Assembly (NCBI RefSeq): GCF_002251365.1
Contig: NZ_NPJH01000034.1
Coordinates: 1 to 64,000 of the forward strand
Reading direction: 5' to 3'
DNA from: Prevotella sp. P3-122
GTDB taxonomy: Bacteria; Bacteroidota; Bacteroidia; Bacteroidales; Bacteroidaceae
DNA length: 64,000 nt
The position numbers were made by a program, and so were the translations under genes. The stretch's first letter is position 1. Each line of letters begins with the position of its first letter. Of this stretch, positions 38,028-48,082 are shown one piece after another. The notes beneath the pieces were generated by a model that had not been told where the DNA came from, did no database searches, and worked only from the letters and a program-made list of their open reading frames with translations.

Positions 38028-39377
38028 ATGACACTGACAGATGCTATCAGAAGGGCAAAAGTATACTTCAACATAATGCCCGACAAGGAAGACGAGCACG
38101 AAATAGTAGAACAGATAAGCAGCGGAGTGAGCTTCAAGGGAGCCAACCTGTGGGTGCTGATTTTTGCAATATTCATTGCGTCGCTCGGACTAAATGTCAA
38201 TTCCACGGCCGTCATCATCGGAGCGATGCTCATCTCACCGCTCATGGGGCCAATCATCGGCATGGGACTCGCCATAGGCATCAATGACCTTGACCTGCTT
38301 CGGCGCTCGGCAAAGAACTTCGGCGTGGCCACTCTCATAAGTGTGCTCACGGCAACGTTCTATTTCCTCATCACACCATTGGGCGAGGCTCAGTCGGAGC
38401 TTCTCGCACGCACATCGCCGACGCTCTACGACGTACTCATAGCCCTGTGTGGTGGTGCGGCAGGCATCATTGCCATATGCACGAAAGGTAAGGGCAATGT
38501 CATTCCAGGCGTAGCCATAGCAACAGCCCTTATGCCACCACTCTGTACAGCCGGCTATGGACTGGCCACTGGTCATCTGCTCTATTTCCTCGGAGCGTTC
38601 TACCTCTTCTTCATCAACACCGTTTTCATCAGTTTCGCCACATTCCTCGGTGTTCGCCTGATGCATTTCCAGCGCAGGGAGTTTCTGTCGCCTGACAAGG
38701 CTTTGCGCACCAAGCGTATCATCATGGGAATAGTCCTGCTAACTATCATCCCCTCCGTGCTGATGACCATCGGTATTGTACGCAGGAGCATCTTCGACAA
38801 CAACGTCAGCCGCTTTATGAAGAACGAGCTTTCGCAGGCAGGCACGCAGCTAATCTCACATTCTTTTGATAACGATGCCAAGACACTCAACGTTGTGGCC
38901 GTGGGAAAAGAAATAAATGCAGCAAAGCAGAAAGAAGCTGTAAGGCGAATGTCACAGTACGGACTGGGAAAATACTCGCTCGAAGTTATTCAGGGCGAGC
39001 AGTCGGACAGCCTGCTGAGATTGAACAGCCAGCTGTCGCAGGCCACGAGTAGCCGCGAGGACGACCGGAAGCAAATTCTGGAGCTGTCGTCACAGGTGTC
39101 GGTGTTGTCTACACAGCTCGCAGGGTATGTCAACTACGAGAGCCTTGCCAAGGAAATATCCACAGAGGTGCCCTCGCTGTTCCCCGCCATCACCACCATC
39201 GGACTGTCAAATATGGTTGAGAACCGATGCGACACGGCGCTTGCCAAGCGATACGTGGCGGCAGTAGTGACTCTAAAGCCACGCACGAAACTGTCGGATG
39301 CCGATGCCGCAAGACTGCGCTCATGGCTGAAGTCAAGGGCCAAGGCCGATAGCCTGGTCGTATATGTAGGGAGGTGA
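38028..39377 (+). CDS. DUF389 membrane protein
   Basis: 449 residues from ATG 38028; the frame opens earlier inside envC, but this start gives the usual family N-terminus. Several membrane helices in the first 260 residues, with the DUF389 (PF04087, TIGR00341-like) signatures LGLNVNSTAVIIGAMLISPL, GPIIGMGLAIGINDLDLLR and GVAIATALMPPLCTAGYGLA. The C-terminal third is soluble, with a coiled-coil-like stretch. Function unknown; the family is widespread in bacteria. It is the last gene of the dut-to-DUF389 run. Confidence 0.88.
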   Translation: MTLTDAIRRAKVYFNIMPDKEDEHEIVEQISSGVSFKGANLWVLIFAIFIASLGLNVNSTAVIIGAMLISPLMGPIIGMGLAIGINDLDLLRRSAKNFGVATLISVLTATFYFLITPLGEAQSELLARTSPTLYDVLIALCGGAAGIIAICTKGKGNVIPGVAIATALMPPLCTAGYGLATGHLLYFLGAFYLFFINTVFISFATFLGVRLMHFQRREFLSPDKALRTKRIIMGIVLLTIIPSVLMTIGIVRRSIFDNNVSRFMKNELSQAGTQLISHSFDNDAKTLNVVAVGKEINAAKQKEAVRRMSQYGLGKYSLEVIQGEQSDSLLRLNSQLSQATSSREDDRKQILELSSQVSVLSTQLAGYVNYESLAKEISTEVPSLFPAITTIGLSNMVENRCDTALAKRYVAAVVTLKPRTKLSDADAARLRSWLKSRAKADSLVVYVGR

Positions 39378-39440
39378 GGACTAAGGTCAAAGGGCTGAGG
39401 TCTAAGGACTAAGGTCTAAGGTCAAAGGGTAAAGGTATTT
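39374..39440 (+). repeat. Degenerate AAGGTC/AAGGACT tandem repeats downstream of the DUF389 gene
   Basis: Starting at the stop codon, imperfect 7-base units (GGACTAA, AGGTCTA, AGGTCAA) run for about 65 bases and are followed by three ctcgaacct-type units. Same strand sense and same place relative to the gene as the repeats after gmd. Confidence 0.7.
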
Positions 39441-39506
39441 CCCTCGAACCTCTCGAACCTCTCAACCCCCTCATATATCATATTTTGGAAATAATCAATA
39501 GATACG

Positions 39507-40346
39507 ATGAATATAATACAACCTTCATTTGAGATATGGGACCAGCAGCCTGGCCCCGATGGAGTATACAGGCAGATAGAGCGTGCCGGAAGAGTATGCT
39601 ACAAGAGTGAGAACAATGCTACCCTGACATCGGCGAAACCGTTTGTGGAGCGAATGGTTAAGAGCCAGCATACAGCCATGCTCGAGCACGGAACGGTGTA
39701 CCTGCGCGGATGCGGACTCGACAAGTACCACTACAATAAGTTCTCAAGATACACAAATGTCGGTGACGAGGATTTCGTCACGACTAATCTCAGGGTTCTT
39801 GTCGAGAACGGGTGGGAAAGCGATATGAGCCTCTTCTGTGAACCTACACCTCATCACCAGCGACGGGTGACCGTGCATTTCACGACACAGGTGGCAATCA
39901 CACGTGAGTTCAACCGCCATCGTGCGAACTCCATGGCCGAACAGTCCACCCGCTACTGCAACTACTCAAAGGAGAAATTCTCTGGCGAGATTTCCGTCAA
40001 CCTTCCCTCATGGGTGTCGTGCCAAGGCAATACGACTGATGATCTGCTGACACTCTGCCAGAAAGTTGCCGACGGCTCAGCAGACGACTACGAGAACTGG
40101 CTTTTCGCCAATATGGCTGCAGAGAAGGCGTACATGAACCTTGTGGCAGCAGGAAGGAAACCGCAGGAGGCACGTGCGGTACTGCCTCTTGACACCAATA
40201 CCGAGCTCGTGCACACAGCTTTCGTCTCCGACTGGCTTCACTTCTTCGACCTGAGGGCATTGGGTACCACAGGCGCACCGCACCCCGACGCCAAGCTGCT
40301 GGCTGAGCCTCTGCTTGAGGAGTTCCGCAAGCGACAGCTTATATGA
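39507..40346 (+). CDS. thyX: FAD-dependent thymidylate synthase
   Basis: 279 residues. Makes dTMP from dUMP using methylene-THF and FAD. The ThyX motif RHRX7S is complete: Arg137-His138-Arg139 to Ser147 in RHRANSMAEQSTRY, and ALPLDTNTELVHTAF is the C-terminal nucleotide-binding part. ThyX predicts that classical ThyA may be missing or redundant in this genome. The stop overlaps the next ATG (ATGA). Nearby dut and dgt are also in nucleotide metabolism. Confidence 0.96.
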   Translation: MNIIQPSFEIWDQQPGPDGVYRQIERAGRVCYKSENNATLTSAKPFVERMVKSQHTAMLEHGTVYLRGCGLDKYHYNKFSRYTNVGDEDFVTTNLRVLVENGWESDMSLFCEPTPHHQRRVTVHFTTQVAITREFNRHRANSMAEQSTRYCNYSKEKFSGEISVNLPSWVSCQGNTTDDLLTLCQKVADGSADDYENWLFANMAAEKAYMNLVAAGRKPQEARAVLPLDTNTELVHTAFVSDWLHFFDLRALGTTGAPHPDAKLLAEPLLEEFRKRQLI

Positions 40347-41998
40347 ATACCCCTGACGATATTTTCCATCCACTGAACAGCGACATAGCGCCACCGCCGC
40401 GCATGTCCAACCCCTTCTGCTACGACCCTCACCCACTGTGCCTGCTTGCCATGGAGCAGGCAAGAGCTCTCCTCTTCGCTGCGGCATCAGATAATGCGGA
40501 ACTGAGGAAGGAAGTCGACAGCGGCAAGATGATTGGCGTGCTTGTTGTGAGGAACATCGATGGCGCTACTGGCTTTCTGGCAGCCTTCAGCGGACAGATA
40601 TGCGGACACGACAGCTTGCTGGGCTTTGTGCCTCCTGTATTCCACTACCTCTCTCCTGACGGACATTTTAAAAAGGAGGAGGCTGCCATCTCAGCCATCA
40701 ACCGTGAGATAGCATCCCTAAGTGGAAGCACGCTAATGGCGCAACTTCGTAACAACCTCGCCAAAGCCGAGGAAGAGACAAGACAGAAAGTTGATGAACA
40801 CCGCAAGGCCATGGCCGCGGCTAAGGCAAGACGTGACGACATGCGTGCCAAAGGCATGCTGACCGAGTCTGACAAGGAGGCGATGACACGTGAGAGCCAG
40901 TTCATGAAAGCTCAGCTCAGACGCATAAAGGCTGCTGGGCGCACAGCCATCGACGTGGCACGCCAAAAGCTGGATGCCGTCAACGCAAAGATAAACGCCA
41001 TGAAAACAGAGAGGCAGAGGCGGTCTGATGCCTTGCAGACATGGCTCTTTGACAACCATGCAATGTTAAACGCCTATGGAGAGGCGAAGAGCCTGACAGA
41101 GATTTTCCGTGATACCGTCATGAGAGTGCCTCCCTCGGGTAGCGGTGAATGTTGTGAGCCACGTCTGCTGCAGTATGCATATGCCAACAGTATGCAGCCG
41201 CTGTGCATGGCAATGATGTGGGTGGGAGCCTCACCACAGAATGTCATACGACACGATGGTGCCTTCTGCCCAGCCTGCCAGGGCAGGTGCAAGCCCATAC
41301 TGCAATGGATGCTCAAGGGGTTGGATGTAGACCCTGACTGTACGGAAACGGCTGATGACAACGACAACCAGCTGAACATTATCTATCACGATGACGACAT
41401 AGCTGTTGTGTACAAGCCTGCTGGTATGCTCAGCGTACCAGGAAAGGACAACCGCCCCTCGGTGTACAGCATTATGAGAGGGAGGTTTCCGCAGGCCACG
41501 GGCCCAATGATGGTTCATCGCCTCGATATGTCCACAAGCGGCATCATGGCAGTCGCACTGAACACCGACTCCTATCATAACCTGCAATGCCAGTTTGCTG
41601 CCCACGAAGTGAGAAAACGCTATGTGGCAGTGCTCAGCAATATGCCCGATGGAGTGGCGCCAGGACAGCAGGGCATTATCAGCCTGCCGCTCGCTCCCGA
41701 CTACATGCACCGTCCATGCCAGATGGTCGACCATGATCATGGCAAACCCGCCATAACACGGTGGACCATGCTTGACAACTGCCATATAGAGCTGTTCCCT
41801 GAAACGGGACGCACTCACCAGCTTAGGGTACACTGCGCACATAAAGAGGGATTAGGCACGCCCATAAAGGGCGATGCCCTCTATGGCACAAAGGCAGACC
41901 GACTATATCTCCATGCATCGGAGATAACATTCAGGCACCCGAGAACAGGAAAAAACATGCACTTCTCTGTTGTCCCTCCGTTCACTATGAGGGAATAA
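40343..41998 (+). CDS. RluA-family pseudouridine synthase with long N-terminal extension
   Basis: 551 residues. The C-terminal ~210 residues are the catalytic RluA-type domain: DDIAVVYKPAGMLSVPGK, the catalytic HRLDMSTSGIMAVA, and GRTHQLRVHCAH. The N-terminal ~330 residues contain a conserved start, a charged coiled coil (about 130-230) and a Cys cluster FCPACQGRC that could bind zinc. Such extended RluA proteins occur in Bacteroidetes and gammaproteobacteria; which RNA site is modified cannot be told. Coupled to thyX by a four-base overlap. Confidence 0.88.
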   Translation: MNTPDDIFHPLNSDIAPPPRMSNPFCYDPHPLCLLAMEQARALLFAAASDNAELRKEVDSGKMIGVLVVRNIDGATGFLAAFSGQICGHDSLLGFVPPVFHYLSPDGHFKKEEAAISAINREIASLSGSTLMAQLRNNLAKAEEETRQKVDEHRKAMAAAKARRDDMRAKGMLTESDKEAMTRESQFMKAQLRRIKAAGRTAIDVARQKLDAVNAKINAMKTERQRRSDALQTWLFDNHAMLNAYGEAKSLTEIFRDTVMRVPPSGSGECCEPRLLQYAYANSMQPLCMAMMWVGASPQNVIRHDGAFCPACQGRCKPILQWMLKGLDVDPDCTETADDNDNQLNIIYHDDDIAVVYKPAGMLSVPGKDNRPSVYSIMRGRFPQATGPMMVHRLDMSTSGIMAVALNTDSYHNLQCQFAAHEVRKRYVAVLSNMPDGVAPGQQGIISLPLAPDYMHRPCQMVDHDHGKPAITRWTMLDNCHIELFPETGRTHQLRVHCAHKEGLGTPIKGDALYGTKADRLYLHASEITFRHPRTGKNMHFSVVPPFTMRE

Positions 41999-42235
41999 TT
42001 TACGGTTAATTCGTGACAATTTACGTTCACTCCACCAGTCCGCTTGCGGACTCTATCAGTGTCATCTGTGCCATCTGTGGGACAAGTATTCGTTAGATTA
42101 GGCTGCATGTATACCCGTCAAGAATTGAATATGGTGACAACAAAAAAAAGAATTCCCCAAGAAAAAGTTCCGTGGAGTTCCATTACAGCAGGCTAACAGA
42201 CGTTGAAGCCGTGCCTTACAAAAAATGATGTAACT

Positions 42236-42616
42236 ATGATATATTTTTCATTTTCTCATCCTTCGAATCGCAAGGAAAAACGTAAAGATACAAATAGCTT
42301 ATATGCGGCATTTATGAGGCTCTTGTTGAATGTTGTAAAGAAGGCATTACCAATTGCTAATCCTGATTTTGAAGAAGCTATACAGAATGTGACAACATGG
42401 TACGTGGAATACGATGATACTGTATATAATCACGTATTGAGAGAAATTGGGCAGGATGCTAAGAATAACATCATTGTAAAAATGCCTGATGAAAGAAATC
42501 GTGGTTTTTGGGCTGATTCCGACTTCGATTTAAGTGTGTATGCAAGTTTTAACTTGACATATATCTCAAAAATCGAATTCGAAAAGCTTTGGAATTCTGT
42601 AGAATTGACTAAGTAG
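42236..42616 (+). CDS. Hypothetical protein, AT-rich orphan
   Basis: 126 residues from ATG 42236; the open frame starts from a TTG at 42203. No signal peptide or membrane helix. Mixed composition with LYAAFMRLLLNVVKKALPI and a C-terminal YASFNLTYISKIEFEKLWNS. I do not recognise a family. The DNA is clearly more AT-rich than the neighbouring housekeeping genes, and the gene runs with the next small membrane-protein gene, 30 bases downstream; together they look like an acquired pair. A toxin-immunity or defence role is only a possibility. Confidence 0.6.
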   Translation: MIYFSFSHPSNRKEKRKDTNSLYAAFMRLLLNVVKKALPIANPDFEEAIQNVTTWYVEYDDTVYNHVLREIGQDAKNNIIVKMPDERNRGFWADSDFDLSVYASFNLTYISKIEFEKLWNSVELTK

Positions 42617-42646
42617 TGTTTATAATATAAAAATACGGTAATAGTT

Positions 42647-43045
42647 ATGATGGCATTTTTTGATTATTTATTCTATTGTTATTACAGATATTGTATTCGC
42701 AAAGACAAATTAAATGCTTTTTTTCTATCTGTGATTTATGTTTTTTTTTCAATTCTAACTCTATTGGGGCTTCTTACAGATGAAATTCTGTGTTTACTCC
42801 TACCCGAATCATATTTTAAGACATTATCAATAATATTGTTTGTAATCTGTTACATAAGATATAAAAGAAAGAGGGACATAATTGTCACAAGATTTAATGG
42901 TCTTAAATCTTATCAAATTATACCATTTTGGATAATGCCAATACTTATACCATGTTTTATGATTGTGGGATTTTTTTTGAGATACTTTTTCATGAAATAT
43001 GTTCTGGGAATGCCCGTTGAAATAATAGTTGAGAACAACTTTTAG
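42647..43045 (+). CDS. Small hypothetical membrane protein
   Basis: 132 residues with three hydrophobic segments: about 25-42, 60-72 and 92-112. A basic stretch YIRYKRKRDIIVTRF lies between the second and third. No family recognised. AT-rich like the preceding gene and in the same direction, 30 bases downstream, so both are probably one transcript. A second ATG directly follows the first. Confidence 0.6.
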   Translation: MMAFFDYLFYCYYRYCIRKDKLNAFFLSVIYVFFSILTLLGLLTDEILCLLLPESYFKTLSIILFVICYIRYKRKRDIIVTRFNGLKSYQIIPFWIMPILIPCFMIVGFFLRYFFMKYVLGMPVEIIVENNF

Positions 43046-43213
43046 TCTTTGTGCCATGCGGTCTCTGACGAGAGGGTCAGGGGACAGGTCCCTAATTCGT
43101 TTTTGTCTTAAAGATATATTTCTTGTCCAAAATAATTCAAGTAACTGACACGGCCTCTTTTTTTATATCATTCAAGTATACTATATTTTATGAATATTGC
43201 GCAAAATACATAC

Positions 43214-44083
43214 TCACATGTCGGTTTGTCCCCTACAAATCCTGTATTGCAGCGGTGATTTTCCGGAGAATTTGCTAAAAGCCCTGTTGAAATACGAGTC
43301 ATCTGTAAAACCAAGCTGGGCAGCAATGGATTTTACCGGATTGTCGGAGGTGAGCAACAGCAATTGTGCCATCTCCATCTTTCTCCTTATTATATATGTA
43401 TTAGGCGTTGTTCCCACCTCCTTCTTGAAAGTTCTTATGAAATGATCCTTCGACATGCATACCTCGTTGGCTATTGTTGCTATGTCGAGATGCTTGTTGA
43501 GGTTATGCCTTATTAGTGCGAGAGCCTGTCTGATGCGGTCATCGGACACTTCGACCTTTGGAGAGGCATTTTTCAGAAACCGTGACAGCAGTATGAAGAG
43601 AATACCCCTCGACTCCACCTTTTCGAAGAAAGGTCTTTTTACGTTCATCTGCATGTTGTTGACCAGCGTCTGGTGGTTGTCGTAACTATTGGGGTTTGAT
43701 GAAGGAAGTTTCATGAAAGGATTTAAATGAACCAGTTTCTCGAAAAGCTTCATGTCGTATTCTTCTGCTTCCACCTCAACAGGCATGTTAAACTCTTCCA
43801 GTATGCTTATTTCACAAGTCTGTTTCTCGTAGATATGCAGGTAATAGTGTGAGAAATGAGAGGTGCAGATATAGCTATGACGTGTATAGGCTGGGATAAG
43901 GTACAAGTGCCCAGGAGTCAGTTCGTATGTACCGCCGGGCAATACTATCATAGCCTTGCCGTTTAAGACAAGATACAGACGGGCGAAAGGACTTTGTATG
44001 TTTTTCCAGTTCCAGTCAGCGTTATGGCAGGAATAGCCGACATTCAAAGTGTAAACATCAAATTTTTCGATGGGATAATTCAT
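43214..44083 (-). CDS. AraC-family transcriptional regulator
   Basis: 289 residues. The N-terminal half is a cupin-like sensor (FARLYLVLNGKAMIVLPGG, LTPGHLYLIPAYTRHSY). The C-terminal ~100 residues carry the two AraC helix-turn-helix motifs: LDIATIANEVCMSKDHFIRT and PVKSIAAQLGFTDDSYFNRA, followed by FSKFSGKSPLQYR. Divergent from the alpha-L-fucosidase gene across 393 bases that hold repeat sequences, so it most likely regulates that gene in response to a sugar. A -7-like TAATTTTG is at 44119-44112 on the minus strand. Confidence 0.9.
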   Translation of the reverse strand: MNYPIEKFDVYTLNVGYSCHNADWNWKNIQSPFARLYLVLNGKAMIVLPGGTYELTPGHLYLIPAYTRHSYICTSHFSHYYLHIYEKQTCEISILEEFNMPVEVEAEEYDMKLFEKLVHLNPFMKLPSSNPNSYDNHQTLVNNMQMNVKRPFFEKVESRGILFILLSRFLKNASPKVEVSDDRIRQALALIRHNLNKHLDIATIANEVCMSKDHFIRTFKKEVGTTPNTYIIRRKMEMAQLLLLTSDNPVKSIAAQLGFTDDSYFNRAFSKFSGKSPLQYRICRGQTDM

Positions 44084-44476
44084 ATGTTGATTCGTATTTT
44101 CGTTTGTACCACAAAATTACGTTTTTTTACCGAAAGACATGCATTTTGATACAATAACGACAAATCAATGTCGATATTGTACAATTTATAAACGGCTTTA
44201 TCCAATTGTATTATTAAAAGTCGATATTTTCCATCTTAATGTCTTTTTTTGTTGAAGAGATTTTGTCGAGTATTAATTACTTTTGCATTCACAAGCAGGA
44301 CAAGTCAACACCGAAGGAGGCGTGTCGTCGTGCAAGCCAATATCGCATGACACGGGTGCTGTGTCGACAAAATAGCATTTGATGAACAGCTGAAAAAAAC
44401 GTACGGCAGATAATTGGCGACTAGAAGATAATAAGGTGGAAGAACACTTAGGTAAAACAACCAAATATAAATTGAA
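44084..44476. promoter_or_regulatory. Divergent control region of the AraC regulator and fucosidase genes
   Basis: GTCGATATT occurs twice in direct orientation, at 44170 and 44220, exactly 50 bases (close to five helical turns) apart. Between them TACAATT (44180-44186) and AATTGTA (44204-44210) form an inverted repeat. A -7 element TACTTTTG for the fucosidase lies at 44278-44285, without a -33 element at the right distance, which fits an activator-dependent promoter. It would leave an untranslated leader of about 185 bases. Confidence 0.55.
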
Positions 44477-47400
44477 ATGAAAAAAATTATTAGTATCGTT
44501 GCGTCAAGTCTGCTCATGGCAGGACAGATGCATGCTCAGATTAGTGACGTGCCAATGGAAGAGGGGCGATATGCCAACAACTGGGAATCATTGAAACAAT
44601 GGGAATGTCCTGAATGGTTCAAAGATGCCAAGTTTGGACTATGGGCACATTGGGGACCACAGTGTCAGGCAGAGAGCGGAGACTGGTATGCTCGTTTTAT
44701 GTATTATAACAGCAACCCGTATGATCAGCATCGCGGAACAAATTTCAACCCTGGCGAGTATGGTCTGAAAGAGTTCTGCCGCGACTGGAAGGCAGAGCGT
44801 TGGGACCCTAAAGCCATTATGGCAAAGTACAAGGCCGTAGGATGCCGGTATTTCATGGCGCTCGGTAACCACCATGACAATTTCGACCTGTGGGACAGTC
44901 CGTATCAGGAGTGGAACTCTGTAAACATTGGACCAAAGAGAGACCTTGGAGCCGAATGGGCAGAAGCTGCTCGGGAGCAAGGATTGAAGTTCGGTGTGAG
45001 TATACACGCCAGTCATGCCTGGACATGGCTCGAACCGTCGCAGAAGTATGACGGCAACCTTACAAAGGCCGACGGAACAGGAACATGGTGGGAAGGGTAC
45101 GACCCACAGGAGTTGTATGCACAGAACCATCCTCATTCTGAAGGATGGGAAAACAGTGGTACAATACATAGTCAGTGGGAGTGGGGCAATGGAGCCAGTC
45201 TGCCAAGCGAGGCATATAAAACAAAGTTGCAGAACCGTTGCAGGCAGATGGTTAACGCTCTCAATCCCGATATAATCTATTTCGATGATACGGTGTTGCC
45301 GTTCTGGGGGTGTGACCCACAATGGGGACCAGACTTCCTCGCACATTATTACAACCATGCTTCTAACCTCAACGGAGGTGGCGATGCACAGGTAGTGGTG
45401 ACAGGAAAGATATTGCCCGACGAACAGAAGGAAGCCATGATGTGGGATGTGGAACGTGGCATCCCCGACCGTCCGAGAGAAGAGTACTGGCAGACATGTA
45501 CCTGTATTGGAGATTGGCACTACAACCTCAACACCTATCGCAAAAATGGCTACAAGAGTGCGGCTACAGTGGTGAGGATGTTGGTGGACATCGTTTCAAA
45601 GAACGGAAATCTGCTGTTGTCTATACCCCTTCGTGCCGATGGCACATACGACGATAAGGAAGAGGTCGTACTCAATGGTATCGAGGCATGGATGAAGATA
45701 AATGGTGAGAGTATATATGGTACTCGCGTATGGAAAGAGTGTTTCGGTGAAGGTCCGTTGGCTGAGGCTGTCAATGGAATGACAGCACAAGGCTTCAACG
45801 AAGGACAGAATTATACCAGCGCAGATGTAAGGTATGTAACAAAGCAGGACCTTATTTATGCCACCATCATGGCGTGGCCGTCGGCAGGACAATATGTCAT
45901 GAAGGCCTTCTCCCCGCTTGCCACAAGCTACCATGGCGAAGTAGAAAAGGTTGAACTGTTGGGATATGGGGAAGTAGGATTTACACACGATGGAAAAGGA
46001 TTGACACTCGACATCCCTTCCACACGTCCAAACGATATTGCACCTGTATTCCGTATATCCTTCAAAAAGGAAGGCAAAGACAATCTCGTATTGTTGAACG
46101 AGGCAATAAGCACCATAGAAGCCTTGTGCAACGAGCTGTCTTTGTCAGCCAGTCCTGTAAACTCCGGAAAATATAATTCCGCAAAACTGTCTGTTCTTGA
46201 AGAAACAGTGGCAGAGCTGAAAAATGCAGACACCTCGTCAGAAGAGGCTATAGATGCTGCGTTAAAAGAATTGCGTGAGTCGTACCAGGATTTCCTCAAG
46301 ACAGGATTGAACAAGGGTGGACTGCTGACAGAGCCAATAGCAGCCAATCTAACTGGGGCGACACTCGTTGAGGGTGAGAACTTCTCCGGGACTCTTGGCG
46401 GACGCTATGGCAAGCTTGACAACTGGATAGTAGAGAACTACAATATTCCCAATTCTTCCGGTGACAGGCAGGGACTTGACAACTACAACAACGTGCGCGG
46501 AATATCACTTGGCGTGTGGAATGACAAAGGCGACAATAATGGTGACCTGACAAATGCGCGTATATATAGAAAGGTGGTGCTGAAACCTGGGAAATACTTT
46601 TTTGGTGCAGCCTATAACTCCATCTATGGCTGCAACGACAAGGCATATATGTTTGTCAGCGACCAGCTGTGCAACACTGACGAAATACCCTCTTCCTCTC
46701 TGGCATACTATCAGGTAAACAAGTCGAAGGAAGGTGACGACCTTTACGGGCTCAAAGTGGAAATAACGGAAGAAGGGGAGTATTATATAGGTTGGCAGGC
46801 CAATATGGACAATGGGTCTGCCACACAGGAGTTCCGAGCCGTCAAAGTAGCTTTCCTTCAATTGGAAGAGAATAATGACAACCGTCCGATAGCGGATAAA
46901 CTGTCTGAAGCGGGATGGACAAAGCTGGAAGGAATGACAGAAGGGTTTGACTATTCAAAGTATTTCTTTGCACTGGTTGATCACTCCCATGCACTACCTG
47001 TTGCAGCCCGTTCGGCAGCAGGCGACAAGAACTGGAGCGGTACCAACGCCATGCAATATGTAGCCAATGCAAACCCAAATACCGATGCTGGAGCCGTGTG
47101 GGTAATAGAAGCCTTCGACACTGATGGCAATGTTGCCACAGGAACCGAGGTCGACTACTTTATTCTCAGCAGCATGAAGGATCAGAACCGACACTTCCGT
47201 ACCGAAGGATGGAGCAAGGTCGTTTGGCAGACATATAGTGACTTTGGCAAAAATGGCATGGCGAATGACGGAAACCGAAGCATAGCCTATCTGTTGCCGG
47301 AATACTCTGCTACAGAGGGCTGGATATTCAAAAACCTTACAAGCAACAATTATGTTGGACCATGGGATGATGGAAACTTTGTTGACGGGGCAGAGTTCTC

Positions 47401-48082
47401 TGTGGCCGAAACAAAAGATAATGCCGCACATGTAGATATTTATGCCATACCGCGCTCTCAATGGATGAGGCAATTTGAGCATCTTGATGATGCTTCCGAC
47501 CAATCGGCTATTGACATCACATACCTTATTACTAACAATAGTTTTGAACGATATGATGAAAACCTCCACCCCTTAGGATGGACTGTTGACGGTGGCGGTG
47601 TTGTGGAACGTGGCTACCTTGCAGGATGCGACGGACAGCTATATGTAAACAACTGGCAGAGTAGTGGCAAGCTCTCGGACAGACGCATAGAGCAGACATT
47701 GTCGCAGATGCCGGCAGGAAAATATCGCTTGTCTGTTTTCAGCCTTTGCGGTAGTGAAGGAGCATATCTGTATGCGAACACGGAAAGTATTGGCTTGAAA
47801 CACAATGGCAACGACACCATGACCCTTGATTTCTCGCTACACAATGATTCTGACATAACTATTGGAGTGAGGCTTGACGGCTATCAGGGCAACGACTTCA
47901 AATTTGACAGGATGGTATTGCGGTACTGTGGACAAGACAATAGCACAGGTATGGAAACTATTGAAGACAAAGAAACATCATCTATTATGATTTTCGACTT
48001 GCAGGGACGTAGGCACAACAGCATACAGAAAGGCATCAATATTGTCCGTAAGGGAACAAAAACACAGAAATACCTGAAATAA
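44477..48082 (+). CDS. Secreted multidomain alpha-L-fucosidase (GH29)
   Basis: 1201 residues, more than twice the usual GH29 size. Signal peptide (1-20, ending MHAQ), GH29 catalytic barrel (about 25-500) with FGLWAHWGPQ, ALGNHHDNFDLWDSPYQEW and IIYFDDTVLPFWG; Asp270 is the likely nucleophile. Then a three-helix spacer (about 540-620) and two or more beta-rich domains of unknown ligand. The C-terminus (IFDLQGRRHNSIQKGINIVR) resembles type IX secretion or surface-targeting tails of Bacteroidetes. It removes L-fucose from host or plant glycans. Probably controlled by the divergent AraC protein. Confidence 0.92.
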   Translation: MKKIISIVASSLLMAGQMHAQISDVPMEEGRYANNWESLKQWECPEWFKDAKFGLWAHWGPQCQAESGDWYARFMYYNSNPYDQHRGTNFNPGEYGLKEFCRDWKAERWDPKAIMAKYKAVGCRYFMALGNHHDNFDLWDSPYQEWNSVNIGPKRDLGAEWAEAAREQGLKFGVSIHASHAWTWLEPSQKYDGNLTKADGTGTWWEGYDPQELYAQNHPHSEGWENSGTIHSQWEWGNGASLPSEAYKTKLQNRCRQMVNALNPDIIYFDDTVLPFWGCDPQWGPDFLAHYYNHASNLNGGGDAQVVVTGKILPDEQKEAMMWDVERGIPDRPREEYWQTCTCIGDWHYNLNTYRKNGYKSAATVVRMLVDIVSKNGNLLLSIPLRADGTYDDKEEVVLNGIEAWMKINGESIYGTRVWKECFGEGPLAEAVNGMTAQGFNEGQNYTSADVRYVTKQDLIYATIMAWPSAGQYVMKAFSPLATSYHGEVEKVELLGYGEVGFTHDGKGLTLDIPSTRPNDIAPVFRISFKKEGKDNLVLLNEAISTIEALCNELSLSASPVNSGKYNSAKLSVLEETVAELKNADTSSEEAIDAALKELRESYQDFLKTGLNKGGLLTEPIAANLTGATLVEGENFSGTLGGRYGKLDNWIVENYNIPNSSGDRQGLDNYNNVRGISLGVWNDKGDNNGDLTNARIYRKVVLKPGKYFFGAAYNSIYGCNDKAYMFVSDQLCNTDEIPSSSLAYYQVNKSKEGDDLYGLKVEITEEGEYYIGWQANMDNGSATQEFRAVKVAFLQLEENNDNRPIADKLSEAGWTKLEGMTEGFDYSKYFFALVDHSHALPVAARSAAGDKNWSGTNAMQYVANANPNTDAGAVWVIEAFDTDGNVATGTEVDYFILSSMKDQNRHFRTEGWSKVVWQTYSDFGKNGMANDGNRSIAYLLPEYSATEGWIFKNLTSNNYVGPWDDGNFVDGAEFSVAETKDNAAHVDIYAIPRSQWMRQFEHLDDASDQSAIDITYLITNNSFERYDENLHPLGWTVDGGGVVERGYLAGCDGQLYVNNWQSSGKLSDRRIEQTLSQMPAGKYRLSVFSLCGSEGAYLYANTESIGLKHNGNDTMTLDFSLHNDSDITIGVRLDGYQGNDFKFDRMVLRYCGQDNSTGMETIEDKETSSIMIFDLQGRRHNSIQKGINIVRKGTKTQKYLK

